Shown here piece after piece: positions 26,564 through 36,316 of a stretch of DNA of 64,000 nt (position 1 is its first letter; each line of letters opens with the position of its first letter). The DNA comes from Hymenobacter setariae. Lineage in GTDB: Bacteria > Bacteroidota > Bacteroidia > Cytophagales > Hymenobacteraceae. The notes beneath the pieces were generated by a model. The model ran no database searches. It was not told the origin of the DNA and was given only the letters and a program-made list of their open reading frames with translations. Both the position numbers and the translations under genes were made by a program. The DNA lies in assembly GCF_007713685.1 (NCBI RefSeq), contig NZ_VMRJ01000007.1, forward strand, positions 124,001-188,000, given 5' to 3'.

Positions 26564-26873
26564 GTAGTGCAATAGGGCTTTTGCACTTTCAAACCTAATC
26601 GAGCATCTCCCATGCTCGTTTCAGGCTTAATCGAAAAAGGTTGCGTTAAGAAACTGACAACAGCTTCTTAACGCAACCTTTTTTTATTGCGTATTTTTCT
26701 TTAAAATACTACTATTTAATTAATTGATAGTTAGTATACATACATATGCTTCCCCTACCCTAGTGCTACGCTATTAAATTACCACACTTGTAAAGTAACT
26801 AGATGAAAGTGGAGAAAATAATGTGCATAATTGCGTACCTTTTACCAAACTTTTCCCACTCAACTCATTACAT
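26564..26873. other. Intergenic region with terminator and AT-rich promoter zone
   Basis: After the terminator at 26636-26686 comes about 185 bases of AT-rich DNA without a gene. A TACCTTTT box at 26836-26843 is the best -7 candidate for the next gene; no good -33 box is seen. Confidence 0.5.
26636..26686 (+). terminator. Terminator after the Old Yellow Enzyme gene
   Basis: Stem AAGGTTGCGTTAAGAA with its complement TTCTTAACGCAACCTT, loop of about 11 bases, followed by a run of seven T. Confidence 0.9.
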
Positions 26874-28325
26874 ATGAGCCAACTTCCCGAAACTCCGTCT
26901 CGGCGGACTTTCCTCAAACAAGGTGCGGCTGCGACGGCCGGCATTATCATCGTGCCGCGCTTTGTGCTCGGCGGCAAGGGGTACACTGCACCTAGCGACC
27001 AGCTTTTAATCGCTGGCGTTGGCGTTGGCGGCAAGGGCGAAAGCGACATTGCCATGTTTGCCAAGAGCGGTAAAGCCCGTATTGCTTACCTCTGCGACGT
27101 AGACGACCGCCGGGCGGCCAATTCGCGCAAGGCGTTTCCGCAAGCCAAGTACTATAAGGACTGGCGGAAAATGTTCGAAAAAGAGCACAAGCATTTTGAT
27201 GCCGTGTCAGTTTCGACGCCCGACCACAACCACGCCATGCCTACTATGGCGGCCATGCAGCTTGGTAAGCACGTCTACGTGCAAAAACCTTTAACCCACG
27301 ATATTTTTGAAGCGCGCGCCCTTACCGACGCAGCCAAGCGCTATCCCAAAGTAGTGACCCAGATGGGCAACCAGGGCTCTTCCAACGATGGCGTGCGGCA
27401 GCTAATGGAGTGGTACGATGCTGGCACTATCGGCGACGTGCACACCATCTATTGCTGGACCGACCGCCCCGTATGGCCCCAGGGCATTGCTTGGCCTAAG
27501 ACCAAGGCTACCGTACCTGCCGAACTCGATTGGGACCTGTGGCTGGGCAGCGCGCCGCAGCGCGACTACGTCGACCACCTCATCCCCTTCAACTGGCGCG
27601 GCTGGTGGGACTACGGCACTGGCGCCCTCGGCGACATGGGCTGCCACCTGCTCGAAGCTCCTTTCCGAGTTCTCGACCTAAAGTATGCTAACTCGGTGCA
27701 AGCCAGCGTAGGTAGCGTATACGTTGATGAGTTCAAGCGCGGCTATTTCCCCGAGAGCTGCCCTCCGTCGAGCCACGTTACGCTCACCTTCCCAAAGACC
27801 GACAAAACCAAGGGCGACATTACCGTACACTGGATGGACGGCGGCATTCAGCCCGAGCGCCCCGACGAGCTAGGCCCGAACGAGTTGTTTGGCGATGGTG
27901 GCAATGGCACCTTGTTTATCGGCACTAAGGGCAAAATGATGGCCAGCACCTACGCTGAAAACCCGCGCCTGCTGCCCCTCTCTCGCAACCAAGAAGTGAA
28001 CGTGCCTAAGACCCTGGCCCGCGTACCTGGCCAAGCCAACGGCCACTACGCCCAATGGGTAGAAGCTAGCATCGCCGGTGCTGGCAAAATGAAGCTGAGC
28101 TCGCCCTTCGAACTCGCTGGCCCACTCACCGAGGCGCTTCTCATGGCTAACCTCGCCATCCGTGGCTACGACCTGCAGAAGCCTAAGGCGTCGGGCAACG
28201 GCTTTGACTACCCAGGCCGCGGCCGTAAGCTGCTGTGGGACAACAATCAAATGCGCATCACAAACCTCGACGAGGTAAACCAATTCATAAAGCGCGACTA
28301 CCGCCAGGGCTGGAAACTAGCCTAG
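26874..28325 (+). CDS. Tat-exported Gfo/Idh/MocA family oxidoreductase (second)
   Basis: 483 residues from the ATG at 26874, chosen because MSQLPETPSRRTFLKQGAAATAGIIIVP is a twin-arginine signal; a reading from 26823 adds 17 residues that do not fit. The Rossmann part begins LLIAGVGVGGKGESDIAMF and has VYVQKPLTHDI in place of the usual EKP (Glu replaced by Gln). The rest (NWRGWWDYGTGALGDMGCHLLEAPF) is of the large periplasmic type common in Bacteroidota. Substrate unknown. It is only distantly similar to the gene at 23926 and is not adjacent to it. Confidence 0.88.
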   Translation: MSQLPETPSRRTFLKQGAAATAGIIIVPRFVLGGKGYTAPSDQLLIAGVGVGGKGESDIAMFAKSGKARIAYLCDVDDRRAANSRKAFPQAKYYKDWRKMFEKEHKHFDAVSVSTPDHNHAMPTMAAMQLGKHVYVQKPLTHDIFEARALTDAAKRYPKVVTQMGNQGSSNDGVRQLMEWYDAGTIGDVHTIYCWTDRPVWPQGIAWPKTKATVPAELDWDLWLGSAPQRDYVDHLIPFNWRGWWDYGTGALGDMGCHLLEAPFRVLDLKYANSVQASVGSVYVDEFKRGYFPESCPPSSHVTLTFPKTDKTKGDITVHWMDGGIQPERPDELGPNELFGDGGNGTLFIGTKGKMMASTYAENPRLLPLSRNQEVNVPKTLARVPGQANGHYAQWVEASIAGAGKMKLSSPFELAGPLTEALLMANLAIRGYDLQKPKASGNGFDYPGRGRKLLWDNNQMRITNLDEVNQFIKRDYRQGWKLA

Positions 28326-28357
28326 GTTAGTTTTTGCTGCTTTGCGCATAAACTAGG

Positions 28358-28415
28358 AAAAGAGTCCGGAAGTGCTAAAACCTTTAAATAGGCTTTAGTA
28401 CCTCCGGGCTCTTTT
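28358..28415. terminator. Bidirectional hairpin between convergent genes
   Basis: Arms of 25 bases (28358-28382 and 28391-28415) pair with three or four wobbles or mismatches (AAAAGAGTCCGGA ... TCCGGGCTCTTTT), with A/T ends on both sides. Confidence 0.75.
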
Positions 28416-28463
28416 GCTTAGTTGCTTGGCGATTGAGTAAAAGCTTTGTTGGCTTTACCTGTC

Positions 28464-29486
28464 TTATTTTAACAAGTACCCGCTTTGCACCACTTTGCGC
28501 TGATCGGCGGCATTGCAAAGCGCATAGCTAAAACCGTTTTGCAAGGCAAAAGCCCCTGTTACACCTTGGTTATTGACGGCGATAAAACAGACTTGAATAT
28601 CTTTAGCCTTGGCGCCTTTGATGCGGTTTACCCGCTCGACAGCAGCCCGGCACGCCGCTTCAGGCGACATACCTTGGCGCATAAATTCGACTACGGTGTG
28701 CGCCCCCGCCATGCGAATCACGTCTTCACCCTGGCCGGTAGCCGCGGCGGCACCCACTTCATTATCAACATACAAGCCCGAGCCAATAAGCGGCGAGTCG
28801 CCCACGCGGCCGCGCATCTTAAAGCCCATGCCGCTGGTGGTGCAGCTGCCGCTGAGGTTGCCTTGCGCATCCAGCGCCAACATGGCAATGGTGTCGTGGT
28901 TTTGGGGACCACCTACGGGGCCGGTTTTTTGATTACCCGTGTTCTCGATGTTTACGATAGGCTTATACTCGCTGGTTTTCAGCCACTCGCGGTAAGCCTT
29001 CTCAGCGTCGGGGCTAAGCTTCTGGGGTTGCAGCGGGAAGCCTTGGGCCACGGCAAACTGCTGGGCGCCCTCCCCCACGAGCATCACGTGGGGGGTTTTT
29101 TCCATGATGCGCCGCGCCACGCTGATGGGGTGCAAGATGCGCTCGAGGGCAGCCACACTACCACAATTGAACTGATGGTCCATGATGCAGGCGTCGAGCG
29201 TCACGATACCGTCGCGGTCAGGATTGCCACCTAGGCCCACGCAGCAGTTTTGCGAAGCCTCGGTCACCATCACGCCGGCCTCTACGGCATCGAGGGCGCG
29301 GCCACCTTTTTTCAAGATTTCCCAGGCGCCTTGGTTGGCAGCCACGCCGTCGTTCCAGGTAGAGATGGCCAGCGCCTTGCCGCGCACATTGGGGGGCAGC
29401 AGCCGGGGGGCAGCGGCACCAGGCTGGGTAGTGAGCAGTGCCAAGCTGGCAGCTGAGGAGGTCAGGAATTTCCGGCGAGTGGCCAT
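28464..29486 (-). CDS. N4-(beta-N-acetylglucosaminyl)-L-asparaginase (glycosylasparaginase) family
   Basis: 340 residues from the ATG at 29486, where MATRRKFLTSSAASLALLTTQPG gives a signal of Tat character; a reading from 29531 has no signal at its start. The Ntn-hydrolase self-cleavage site is seen as GGPQNHDTIAMLALD (cleavage expected before the Thr), followed by GSCTTSGMGFKMRGRVGDSPLIGSGLYVDNEVGAAAATG. The enzyme cuts the GlcNAc-Asn bond of glycoproteins after protein chains are degraded. It is exported, which suits breakdown of external glycopeptides. Confidence 0.92.
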   Translation of the reverse strand: MATRRKFLTSSAASLALLTTQPGAAAPRLLPPNVRGKALAISTWNDGVAANQGAWEILKKGGRALDAVEAGVMVTEASQNCCVGLGGNPDRDGIVTLDACIMDHQFNCGSVAALERILHPISVARRIMEKTPHVMLVGEGAQQFAVAQGFPLQPQKLSPDAEKAYREWLKTSEYKPIVNIENTGNQKTGPVGGPQNHDTIAMLALDAQGNLSGSCTTSGMGFKMRGRVGDSPLIGSGLYVDNEVGAAAATGQGEDVIRMAGAHTVVEFMRQGMSPEAACRAAVERVNRIKGAKAKDIQVCFIAVNNQGVTGAFALQNGFSYALCNAADQRKVVQSGYLLK

Positions 29487-29572
29487 ACAAAGTCGGGGGT
29501 TGAAAGCAGATGCGCAGGCCAAAGAAAACACCCGCGCGCCAGCTTACCGCATTTGCCAGCCAAAGCGACGAC

Positions 29573-30094
29573 CTAGGCGGCTGGCGTCCAGCGTGGCACC
29601 TGAGGGTTGGGGAGGTGCACGCCGGCAGGGTACGTCAGCAGCTCGATGAGGGCGCCCCAAGGCGTGTGCCCGTATACAAACTCATTGCCGGGGCCCGCTT
29701 CTACTCCTTTTAGTGGGTGAGGGGCTGATAGCAGTCGCCCACCTGCCGCCTCAAAGCGCTGGGTGGCCGCGGCCATGTCCTCGACATATAGCCCTATATG
29801 CGTAAAGCTAAGGTCTACAATAGTGGCCGGCGACTGCTGCTGCGCACGGGCCACCTCAAACAGTTCGAGAGAAGCCCCGTTGGCCAAACGTAACAGCCGA
29901 ATCTGGATAACCTGGCCACCGGGCGGCAGCCCTAGTTGCTGCTCGACGCCGGCCCCGGCCTGGGGTGGGCTGCTTTTGAGGTGCGAGTCGTAGATGACCT
30001 GCGCCCCAAAGGCTCGCTCCAGAAACTGGGTGGCAGCCTCTAGGTCGGGTACCGTCCAACCGACGTGGTCGATTCCTTGGAAAGTGTTTTTCAT
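29573..30094 (-). CDS. VOC-family (glyoxalase-like) protein, methylmalonyl-CoA epimerase type
   Basis: 173 residues with two beta-alpha-beta-beta-beta units: GIDHVGWTVPDLEAATQFLERAFG and FTHIGLYVEDMAAATQRFEAAGG, each offering a metal-binding His, with Glu in LELFEV and LIELLTYP. This layout fits a vicinal oxygen chelate enzyme such as an epimerase, lyase or dioxygenase. No neighbour points to propionate or methylglyoxal metabolism, so the reaction stays open. Confidence 0.8.
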   Translation of the reverse strand: MKNTFQGIDHVGWTVPDLEAATQFLERAFGAQVIYDSHLKSSPPQAGAGVEQQLGLPPGGQVIQIRLLRLANGASLELFEVARAQQQSPATIVDLSFTHIGLYVEDMAAATQRFEAAGGRLLSAPHPLKGVEAGPGNEFVYGHTPWGALIELLTYPAGVHLPNPQVPRWTPAA

Positions 30095-30180
30095 AAAGTA
30101 GGTGGGAAGAGTGGTACAGCCTAATACGTAGCAGGCGGCAAGTAGTACTAAGCTTGAGGACGGATGCGCTTATAGCCCTT

Positions 30181-30702
30181 TTAAATGGCCGCGCTGGCTA
30201 CTAGCCGGGCCGTGACTAGCAGTTGGCCCACGTGGCGAGTGGTGTGCTCGGCGGCGTGCACCAGCAGCCCTATCACGGTGCTTGGCAGCTGGGCGCGGCC
30301 TACCCCGCGCCACTCAGGCAGTATAGCCTCGGGCGTGGCGCGCAGCTGCGCCAGCGCCGTATCGACCTGCTGTGCAAAAGCCTGCACTAGCTCTTGCACG
30401 GCCCCTAGGTGGGTAGGTGGCTGCCCTTCGGCAGCTAGGTAGGCCAGCTGCCCCTCGCTGAGGGCCTCGCCGCGGGCATAAGTAAAAGTGCGGTCGAGCA
30501 CGCCTACTAGGTGGCGCAAGTGAAAACCTACCGAAGCCAGCCCTAGGGGCCGCTCAGCCAATCGCTCAGCTGGGAAGTCGGCCAGTAGTTCGGTTATTTC
30601 TTCGCGGGCTTGCAGCAGGGCGTGGGCTACTGGCTGTAGCAGGGGTGGCACCGCAGGTAATGGGCCACGCAGCCACACTTCGGGCATACTAGGAGTAGGC
30701 AT
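30181..30702 (-). CDS. DinB-family four-helix protein
   Basis: 173 residues from the ATG at 30702. The metal-binding His set of DinB/YfiT proteins is visible: FHLRHLVGVLDRTF (first His) and VHAAEHTTRHVGQLLVTARL (second and third). Members are thiol transferases or nickel-binding proteins of varied, mostly unknown role. It lies 86 bases ahead of the VOC gene on the same strand and may share a transcript. Confidence 0.85.
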   Translation of the reverse strand: MPTPSMPEVWLRGPLPAVPPLLQPVAHALLQAREEITELLADFPAERLAERPLGLASVGFHLRHLVGVLDRTFTYARGEALSEGQLAYLAAEGQPPTHLGAVQELVQAFAQQVDTALAQLRATPEAILPEWRGVGRAQLPSTVIGLLVHAAEHTTRHVGQLLVTARLVASAAI

Positions 30703-31177
30703 AAAAAGAAGCAGAAAAATTCTATCTACAGTGCAGTATTTGGCAAGGTAAGGGCCCCTAGGCGCGGCGTTATTTCGGCTCGCCAAGATAGTCGTTTCGA
30801 CCACAGATACACCGTCTTTCGCAGCGGAAGGCTATGGCACAAAGCCCCCTAAACTCATTTTGAATAACCTCTACGGTAAAATGGCTAGTAGTAGCCTGCT
30901 TACCACTAACGACCCGACTCACTAGTCATCTTGGGTTCCTTATATAATGGGCTGGTAGGCAGTAATACTATTCATGTATTTAATAGTCTTAACGCTTTAT
31001 ATCACGGTATCCGCGACCTAGCTTTACTGCGCTATTACTACGCATACAGGGTTCGTTTTAGAGCGAACCTTCTTAGCCTTTATTACTACGCGGGGTGCTA
31101 CCAACGACCAGCCAAGGCCTAGTCGCGCGTAGCCCAAGCGCACTACCGGCCCGTCTCCCGTCCCTTACCGCTTACAT
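30703..31177. other. Long intergenic region without a convincing gene
   Basis: 475 bases between divergent genes. I see no good reading frame. Two small inverted repeats occur (ACTATT/AATAGT at 30967-30987, GGTTCG/CGAACC at 31050-31069). It must hold the promoter of the large secreted protein, but no clear -33/-7 pair was found. Confidence 0.5.
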
Positions 31178-34100
31178 ATGATTGCAACACTACTCCGCCG
31201 CATTACGCTATTACCGTGGCTGGTGCTTTTACTGCTGCTGGGCACAACTCAGGCGGCGCTGGCCAGCCACTTGCTGGGCGGCGAAATGACCTACAAGTAC
31301 CTCGGGGCTACTGGCCCGGCAGCTGCGCCGCATCGCTACGAGATTACGACCTCGGTATACGTGGCCTGCAATCGGTCGGTCACAACATCGTTTCTTGACT
31401 TGTACATCTATAACAAGGCCACTGGGGCTCGCGTTATCCCAACTGCGGCTAACATAGGTTCTAGCAACGCCATGGTGGCTGGCTTAGGCGTAGAGTTCGT
31501 ACAGCCTACTATCAGTGGCTGCACCACTATTGCGGTGCCAGCGGGCTGCACTATCACGGGCGCTTCGCAACCCTACCAGCTACAAAAGTTTGTGGGCATC
31601 ATTTGCCTACCGGCTTCAAGCGCGGGCTTTTATGTAGTGACTGCCCCAGGCGGTGGCCGCAATGCAGACATCAACAACCTGGCGGGTGGCGGCAACGCCA
31701 GCAGCGGCTACCAGCTAGGGCTTTATTCAACGCTGGCTCCTCCCAACCTGCCTAATAGCTCACCGATATTTACTGGCAATGCCGTAGGTCTGATTTGCGC
31801 AAGCGACACCACGGTGGTGCTAAACAATGCGGTGGACGCCGACGGCGACCGCCTAGAGTACGCATTTGGCCAGCCCTATAACTACCTGTCTAGCAATGCT
31901 ACCTTTACGCCACCCGGGGAGTATGTTCCTTACACCACCTCGGGCGGTTACTCGGCCAACACCCCGCTGGGTACTGGCGCCGGGTACTACGCCAAAATCA
32001 ACGAGAATACTGGTGTTACCAAGTATGTGGGCGGCCCCCTGGTAGGCAACCGCTACGGCATTGCGGTGGATGTGACAGAGTACCGAACCATCAACGGGGT
32101 GGAGGTATCGCTGGGCACTACTCGGCGCGACATTCAAATACTCGTAGGCCTGTGCCCGGCCGTTGACCCGCCCGTGCTGCCGGCGGCAGCGGTTATGCCC
32201 CGCAGCTACACCGTAGAGGCCGGCAGCACCCTAAGCATCCCAATAACGGGCACCCAGCCGGCCGCCCACCCCCTAACGCTCACGGCTACCAGTACCCTGC
32301 TCGATGGCAGCGGCGGCTATAATGCCACCTTTGCCAACAATGCCGGCGCCCTCACCTATGCGGGCAGCCCCGTAGGCGCCTATACGGCCACGGGCACCAC
32401 CGGCGGCACGGTAGCGGGCACGTTTGTGTTTTCTCCTACCTGCGACCAGGCCCGCGCCACACCCTACGACGTCACGCTTGTGCTACAAGACGTGGGCTGC
32501 GCAGGCAAAATAGCGAGCGATGTGCTGCGCATAACGGTAGTGAAGCCCACTGGGCCAACCACCATTGCAGGTAACCTAGCCGTGTGTGGCCTGAACACTA
32601 CCCAGACTTATACCGCCAGCGGTGGCACCGCTTCCACTATCAACTGGACCGTGACGGGCGGTACCATCGTGGGCAGCGCCACCGCCAACCCCGTAACGGT
32701 GCGCTGGCCCACAGCTGGCGCGGGCACCATTACGGCGCAGGGCATGTCGCAAGCTGGCTGCCCTCTAGGTCTAGTGACTAGCAACGTGGTGGTGAGCCCC
32801 GCCCCGGCGCTGACACTTACTGGCACCCAAGACATTTGCCTAGGTGGTAGCACTACGCTCACGGTGAGCGGGGGTACGGCCCCTTACACCATCACCGGCG
32901 GGCCCACGGCCGTGAGCGGAGCGGGGCCATTCGTGCTCAGTCCTGCGCAAACCACAACTTACACGATTGCGGGCACAGCTACATCGGGCGGCTGCCCCGC
33001 CGTGGGGCAGCTAACTATCACTGTGAACCCGCTGCCGGTGGCTGTAGCGGGCGCGGCGGTCACCTTTTGCCCCGGCGGCAGCGCGCAGCTCGGGGCAGCG
33101 CCCGTGGCGGGCCTCACCTACAGCTGGAGCCCGGCCACGGGCCTAAGCAGTAGTACCGTGGCTAATCCCACCGTGACCCTACCCAACACCACCGCCGCGG
33201 CTATCTCTCAGACTTATACTCTGACCGTCACCAGCACCAGCGGTTGCCAAGCCAGTAGTACAGTAGTAGTGACAGTAGTTCCGCCGCCAATAGCAGTGGC
33301 GGGCGCGGCGACTACCCTTTGCCCTGGCGGCAGCGCGCAGCTCGGGGCAGCGCCCGTGGCGGGCCTCACCTACAGCTGGAGCCCGGCCACGGGCTTAAGC
33401 AGTAGTACCGTGGCTAATCCCACCGTGACCCTACCCAATACCACCGCCGCGGCCATCTCTCAGACCTATACCCTGACCGTCACCAACGCCGGAGGCTGCG
33501 CTGCTAGCGGCACAGTGGCGGTAGTAGTGTTGCCTGCCGTGGCCCCGGGCACCATTGGGGCCGACCAAACGGTGTGCGCGGGTGCGGTACCAGCCCCGCT
33601 CACAAACACCGCCGCCGCCACGGGCGGACCGGGCACCTACACGTATCAGTGGGAATCATCGGCCGATAACCTTACCTGGACGGCGCTAGCCAACGCGGCT
33701 GGCCCCACCTACGCGCCCGGCCCAGTGGCCGCTACTACGTACTTCCGGCGGCGCGCCACTGCAGGCGCCTGCGGTACAGCTTACTCTAACGTATTAACGG
33801 TGACCACCCAGCCGCTGCTAGTGACTGCCGTAGCCTTGCCAGCGCTGCCGGCCCAGTGCCCAGGCACCGCCATGACCTTTACCCCCACACCTACTAACGC
33901 CGGCTCCGCTCCCACTTACCAGTGGTTTGTGAATGGTACGGCCGTGGCCACCGGCCCCACCTATACCAGCAGCACACTGGCCAATGGTGACCTAGTGCGG
34001 GTAGAACTGACCCCAACGCCTGGCCTGTGCACTACTGGTGGGGCGGCGGCTACAGCGCAGGTAAGCCTGACGCCCGTGCCGGCCCCAACCGTCACCATGC

Positions 34101-34858
34101 TGCTGCAAAGCGCGCTGCCCGTGTGCATAGGCTCCCCCCTCACCTTTAGCCTCGGCCAGGCCACTAATGCTGGCCCTAGCTCACAGTACCAATGGCAGGT
34201 CGATGGCGTAAGCGTGGCCGGTGCTACCGACCCCAGCTTTACCACTACTACCCTGCGCGATGGCCAGGCCGTGACGTTGGTGCTGCGCACTACCAATGCC
34301 TGCGGCCAGCCTGCCACCGCCACTTCGGCGGCCGTGCGCGTAGTTGTCACGGCGCCTGTGCAAGTGAATGCTGGGCCCGATAAAACCATTATGGAGGGCG
34401 AAACGGTGGTACTCGAAGGAACAGCCGACGGCACCTACCCCGTCAGTTGGTCACCTTCAGCAAGCCTGGCATTCGCGGCCAACAACCAGTTGCGGCCTGT
34501 GGCCGCGCCGCTGGTTACCACTACCTATACCCTTGCGGCCGGCGCGGGCTACTGCGGCAACAGCAGCACCGTGACGGTGACAGTGCTGCCTCGCGTGCGC
34601 ATTCCAAACGCCTTTTCGCCCAACGGCGATAACAACGATGACACTTGGCAAATCGACAACATCAGCCAGTACGCTAACAACCGCGTCATCGTGTATAATC
34701 GCTGGGGAGCCAAGATTTTCGAAGCCGCAAACTATAGTCGTGGCAACGAGTGGAATGGCACTATCAACGGCCAGCCTACCCCCGTTGGCACCTATTATTA
34801 CCTCATCACGCTCGGCAACGGCAAATCCTTTACTGGGCCAATCACGGTTGTCTATTAG
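31178..34858 (+). CDS. Large secreted repeat protein with T9SS type B (gliding-motility-associated) C-terminal domain
   Basis: 1226 residues. A signal peptide (MIATLLRRITLLPWLVLLLLLG...ALA) is followed by a domain of about 330 residues starting SHLLGGEMTYKYLG, which is common at the N-terminus of such Bacteroidota adhesins. Then come many Ig/PKD-like units rich in Thr, Ala and Gly. The end, RIPNAFSPNGDNNDDTW ... VIVYNRWGAKIFE ... NGTYYYLI-like VGTYYYLITLGNGKSFTGPI, is the CHU_C/type B sorting domain recognised by the type IX secretion system. Two adjacent 84-residue units (about residues 625-790) are almost identical in DNA. It is probably a surface or released adhesin. Confidence 0.93.
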   Translation: MIATLLRRITLLPWLVLLLLLGTTQAALASHLLGGEMTYKYLGATGPAAAPHRYEITTSVYVACNRSVTTSFLDLYIYNKATGARVIPTAANIGSSNAMVAGLGVEFVQPTISGCTTIAVPAGCTITGASQPYQLQKFVGIICLPASSAGFYVVTAPGGGRNADINNLAGGGNASSGYQLGLYSTLAPPNLPNSSPIFTGNAVGLICASDTTVVLNNAVDADGDRLEYAFGQPYNYLSSNATFTPPGEYVPYTTSGGYSANTPLGTGAGYYAKINENTGVTKYVGGPLVGNRYGIAVDVTEYRTINGVEVSLGTTRRDIQILVGLCPAVDPPVLPAAAVMPRSYTVEAGSTLSIPITGTQPAAHPLTLTATSTLLDGSGGYNATFANNAGALTYAGSPVGAYTATGTTGGTVAGTFVFSPTCDQARATPYDVTLVLQDVGCAGKIASDVLRITVVKPTGPTTIAGNLAVCGLNTTQTYTASGGTASTINWTVTGGTIVGSATANPVTVRWPTAGAGTITAQGMSQAGCPLGLVTSNVVVSPAPALTLTGTQDICLGGSTTLTVSGGTAPYTITGGPTAVSGAGPFVLSPAQTTTYTIAGTATSGGCPAVGQLTITVNPLPVAVAGAAVTFCPGGSAQLGAAPVAGLTYSWSPATGLSSSTVANPTVTLPNTTAAAISQTYTLTVTSTSGCQASSTVVVTVVPPPIAVAGAATTLCPGGSAQLGAAPVAGLTYSWSPATGLSSSTVANPTVTLPNTTAAAISQTYTLTVTNAGGCAASGTVAVVVLPAVAPGTIGADQTVCAGAVPAPLTNTAAATGGPGTYTYQWESSADNLTWTALANAAGPTYAPGPVAATTYFRRRATAGACGTAYSNVLTVTTQPLLVTAVALPALPAQCPGTAMTFTPTPTNAGSAPTYQWFVNGTAVATGPTYTSSTLANGDLVRVELTPTPGLCTTGGAAATAQVSLTPVPAPTVTMLLQSALPVCIGSPLTFSLGQATNAGPSSQYQWQVDGVSVAGATDPSFTTTTLRDGQAVTLVLRTTNACGQPATATSAAVRVVVTAPVQVNAGPDKTIMEGETVVLEGTADGTYPVSWSPSASLAFAANNQLRPVAAPLVTTTYTLAAGAGYCGNSSTVTVTVLPRVRIPNAFSPNGDNNDDTWQIDNISQYANNRVIVYNRWGAKIFEAANYSRGNEWNGTINGQPTPVGTYYYLITLGNGKSFTGPITVVY
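33040..33543 (+). repeat. Two tandem 252-bp coding repeats in the secreted protein
   Basis: The same word (GGCGGCAGCGCGCAGCTCGG) begins at 33074 and again at 33326, 252 bases apart, and the following ~160 bases are almost identical with only a few silent changes. The outer boundaries are approximate. Confidence 0.85.
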
Positions 34859-35023
34859 AAATAAAAGCCAGGTCACAACTACCACCTATGCCCCCGGCCG
34901 CGTTGCACCAGCGCGGGCCGGGGGCAAGCTTTTGGGGCAAGCCTAGTTCGCACCTAGTGGGGCGAGTTTCGGGGCGTTGTACCTTTGAGAGCGCGGCCCG
35001 GCCGCCTTTTTCGTTCGCGTTTC

Positions 35024-36229
35024 ATGTCTGCATCTTCTGCTTCTGCCCTGCTGGCCGCCGCCGCGCAGTTTGGCACCCCGCTCTACGTGTACCAGGCCGA
35101 TACCATTCGGGCGCAGTACCACAAGCTCACGACCGCTTTTAGCGGCCACCCCACGCGGTTTTTCTACGCCTGCAAAGCCCTCACCAATGTAGCCGTGCTG
35201 AAGGTGCTGTTGGCCGAGGGCTCTGGCCTCGACTGCGTGAGTATCAACGAGGTAAAGCTAGGTTTGCACGTGGGCTTCCAGCCTGAAAACATTCTCTTTA
35301 CCCCCAATAGCGTTGCCTTTAGCGAGCTAGTGGAGGCTAAGGAGCTAGGCGTAAACCTCAACATCGATAACCTGTCGCTGCTCGAGCGCTTCGGCACCAC
35401 GTTTGGCGGTTCTTACCCCGTGTGCGTGCGCCTAAACCCGCACATTGAGGCGGGCGGCAACTACAAGATTTCGACCGGCCACATCGACAGCAAGTTCGGC
35501 GTCAGTATTCACCAGATGCGCCACCTCGAGCGCGTCGTGAAAGGCACTGGCTTGCACGTGCGCGGCCTGCACATGCACACGGGCTCCGAAATCAAAGACG
35601 TACAAGTATTTCTGCGGGCGCTGGATATTTTGTTCGACGCCGCGCGTCGCTTCCCACAGCTCGAATTTTTGGACCTAGGCTCGGGCTTCAAAGTGCCTTA
35701 CAAGCCTGGCGACCCCGAGACCGATGTAGCGGGCCTGGGCCACCAGGTAGCCGCAGCCTTCCAAGAGTTTGAGAAAGAATACGGCCGGCCGCTCGAAGCT
35801 TGGTTTGAGCCCGGTAAGTACCTGGTAAGCGAAGCCGGTTACCTGCTGGTCGAGGTATCGACCGTGAAGCACACTACGGCTACCGTGTTTGCGGGCGTCA
35901 ATTCGGGCTTCAACCACCTTATCCGGCCCATGATGTATGATGCTTATCACTACATCTCTAACCTTTCGCACCCCGACGGCCCCGAACGCTTGTACACGGT
36001 AGTAGGCAACATCTGCGAAACCGACACCTTTGCCTGGGACCGCCTGCTGCCCGAGGTGCGCGAGGGCGATATCCTAGCCTTCCACAACGCTGGCGCTTAT
36101 GGCTTCGAAATGAGCAGTTCATTCAACTCGCGCCTGCGCCCCGCCGAGGTGCTGCTCGATGGGGAGGAAGCTCCGCGCCTCATCCGCCGCCGCCAAACTT
36201 TTGAGGATTTGCTAGCTGGCCAGGTGTAG
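35024..36229 (+). CDS. lysA: Diaminopimelate decarboxylase
   Basis: 401 residues from the ATG at 35024; an ATG-less longer reading from 34985 is not needed. It is a fold III PLP enzyme: the PLP lysine is in FFYACKALTN, HMHTGSEI and LDLGSGFKVPY follow, the phosphate-binding EPGKYLVSEAG and the cross-dimer NICETDTFAWDR (Cys of the active site) are present, as is FHNAGAYGFEMSS. It makes L-lysine from meso-diaminopimelate, the same compound that the murE product here adds to the cell wall. A TACCTTTG box at 34980-34987 is a good -7 element for this gene. Confidence 0.95.
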   Translation: MSASSASALLAAAAQFGTPLYVYQADTIRAQYHKLTTAFSGHPTRFFYACKALTNVAVLKVLLAEGSGLDCVSINEVKLGLHVGFQPENILFTPNSVAFSELVEAKELGVNLNIDNLSLLERFGTTFGGSYPVCVRLNPHIEAGGNYKISTGHIDSKFGVSIHQMRHLERVVKGTGLHVRGLHMHTGSEIKDVQVFLRALDILFDAARRFPQLEFLDLGSGFKVPYKPGDPETDVAGLGHQVAAAFQEFEKEYGRPLEAWFEPGKYLVSEAGYLLVEVSTVKHTTATVFAGVNSGFNHLIRPMMYDAYHYISNLSHPDGPERLYTVVGNICETDTFAWDRLLPEVREGDILAFHNAGAYGFEMSSSFNSRLRPAEVLLDGEEAPRLIRRRQTFEDLLAGQV

Positions 36230-36240
36230 TTGGTAGTGAT

Positions 36241-36316
36241 TAATTGGTAGTGGGTAGTGGTTAATGTCTTTTAGCTTGGCATTAATAATTGACAATTAAC
36301 CACTAATCACTACCCA
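36241..36316. terminator. AT-rich hairpin between lysA and a convergent gene
   Basis: The left side repeats GGTAGTG words and TGGTTAAT, and the right side carries ATTAACCACTAATCACTACCCA, their complement with one gap. It spans the gap between two convergent stops, so it probably ends both transcripts. Confidence 0.55.

Noticed and set aside
28485-29234. 249-residue plus-strand frame opposite the glycosylasparaginase
   Set aside because: Antisense shadow of a well-supported gene; long antisense frames are common in high-GC DNA.
30931-31122. 63-residue open frame in the gap before the large secreted protein
   Set aside because: Unusual composition (many Tyr and Leu), no recognised motif, no start signal; probably chance.
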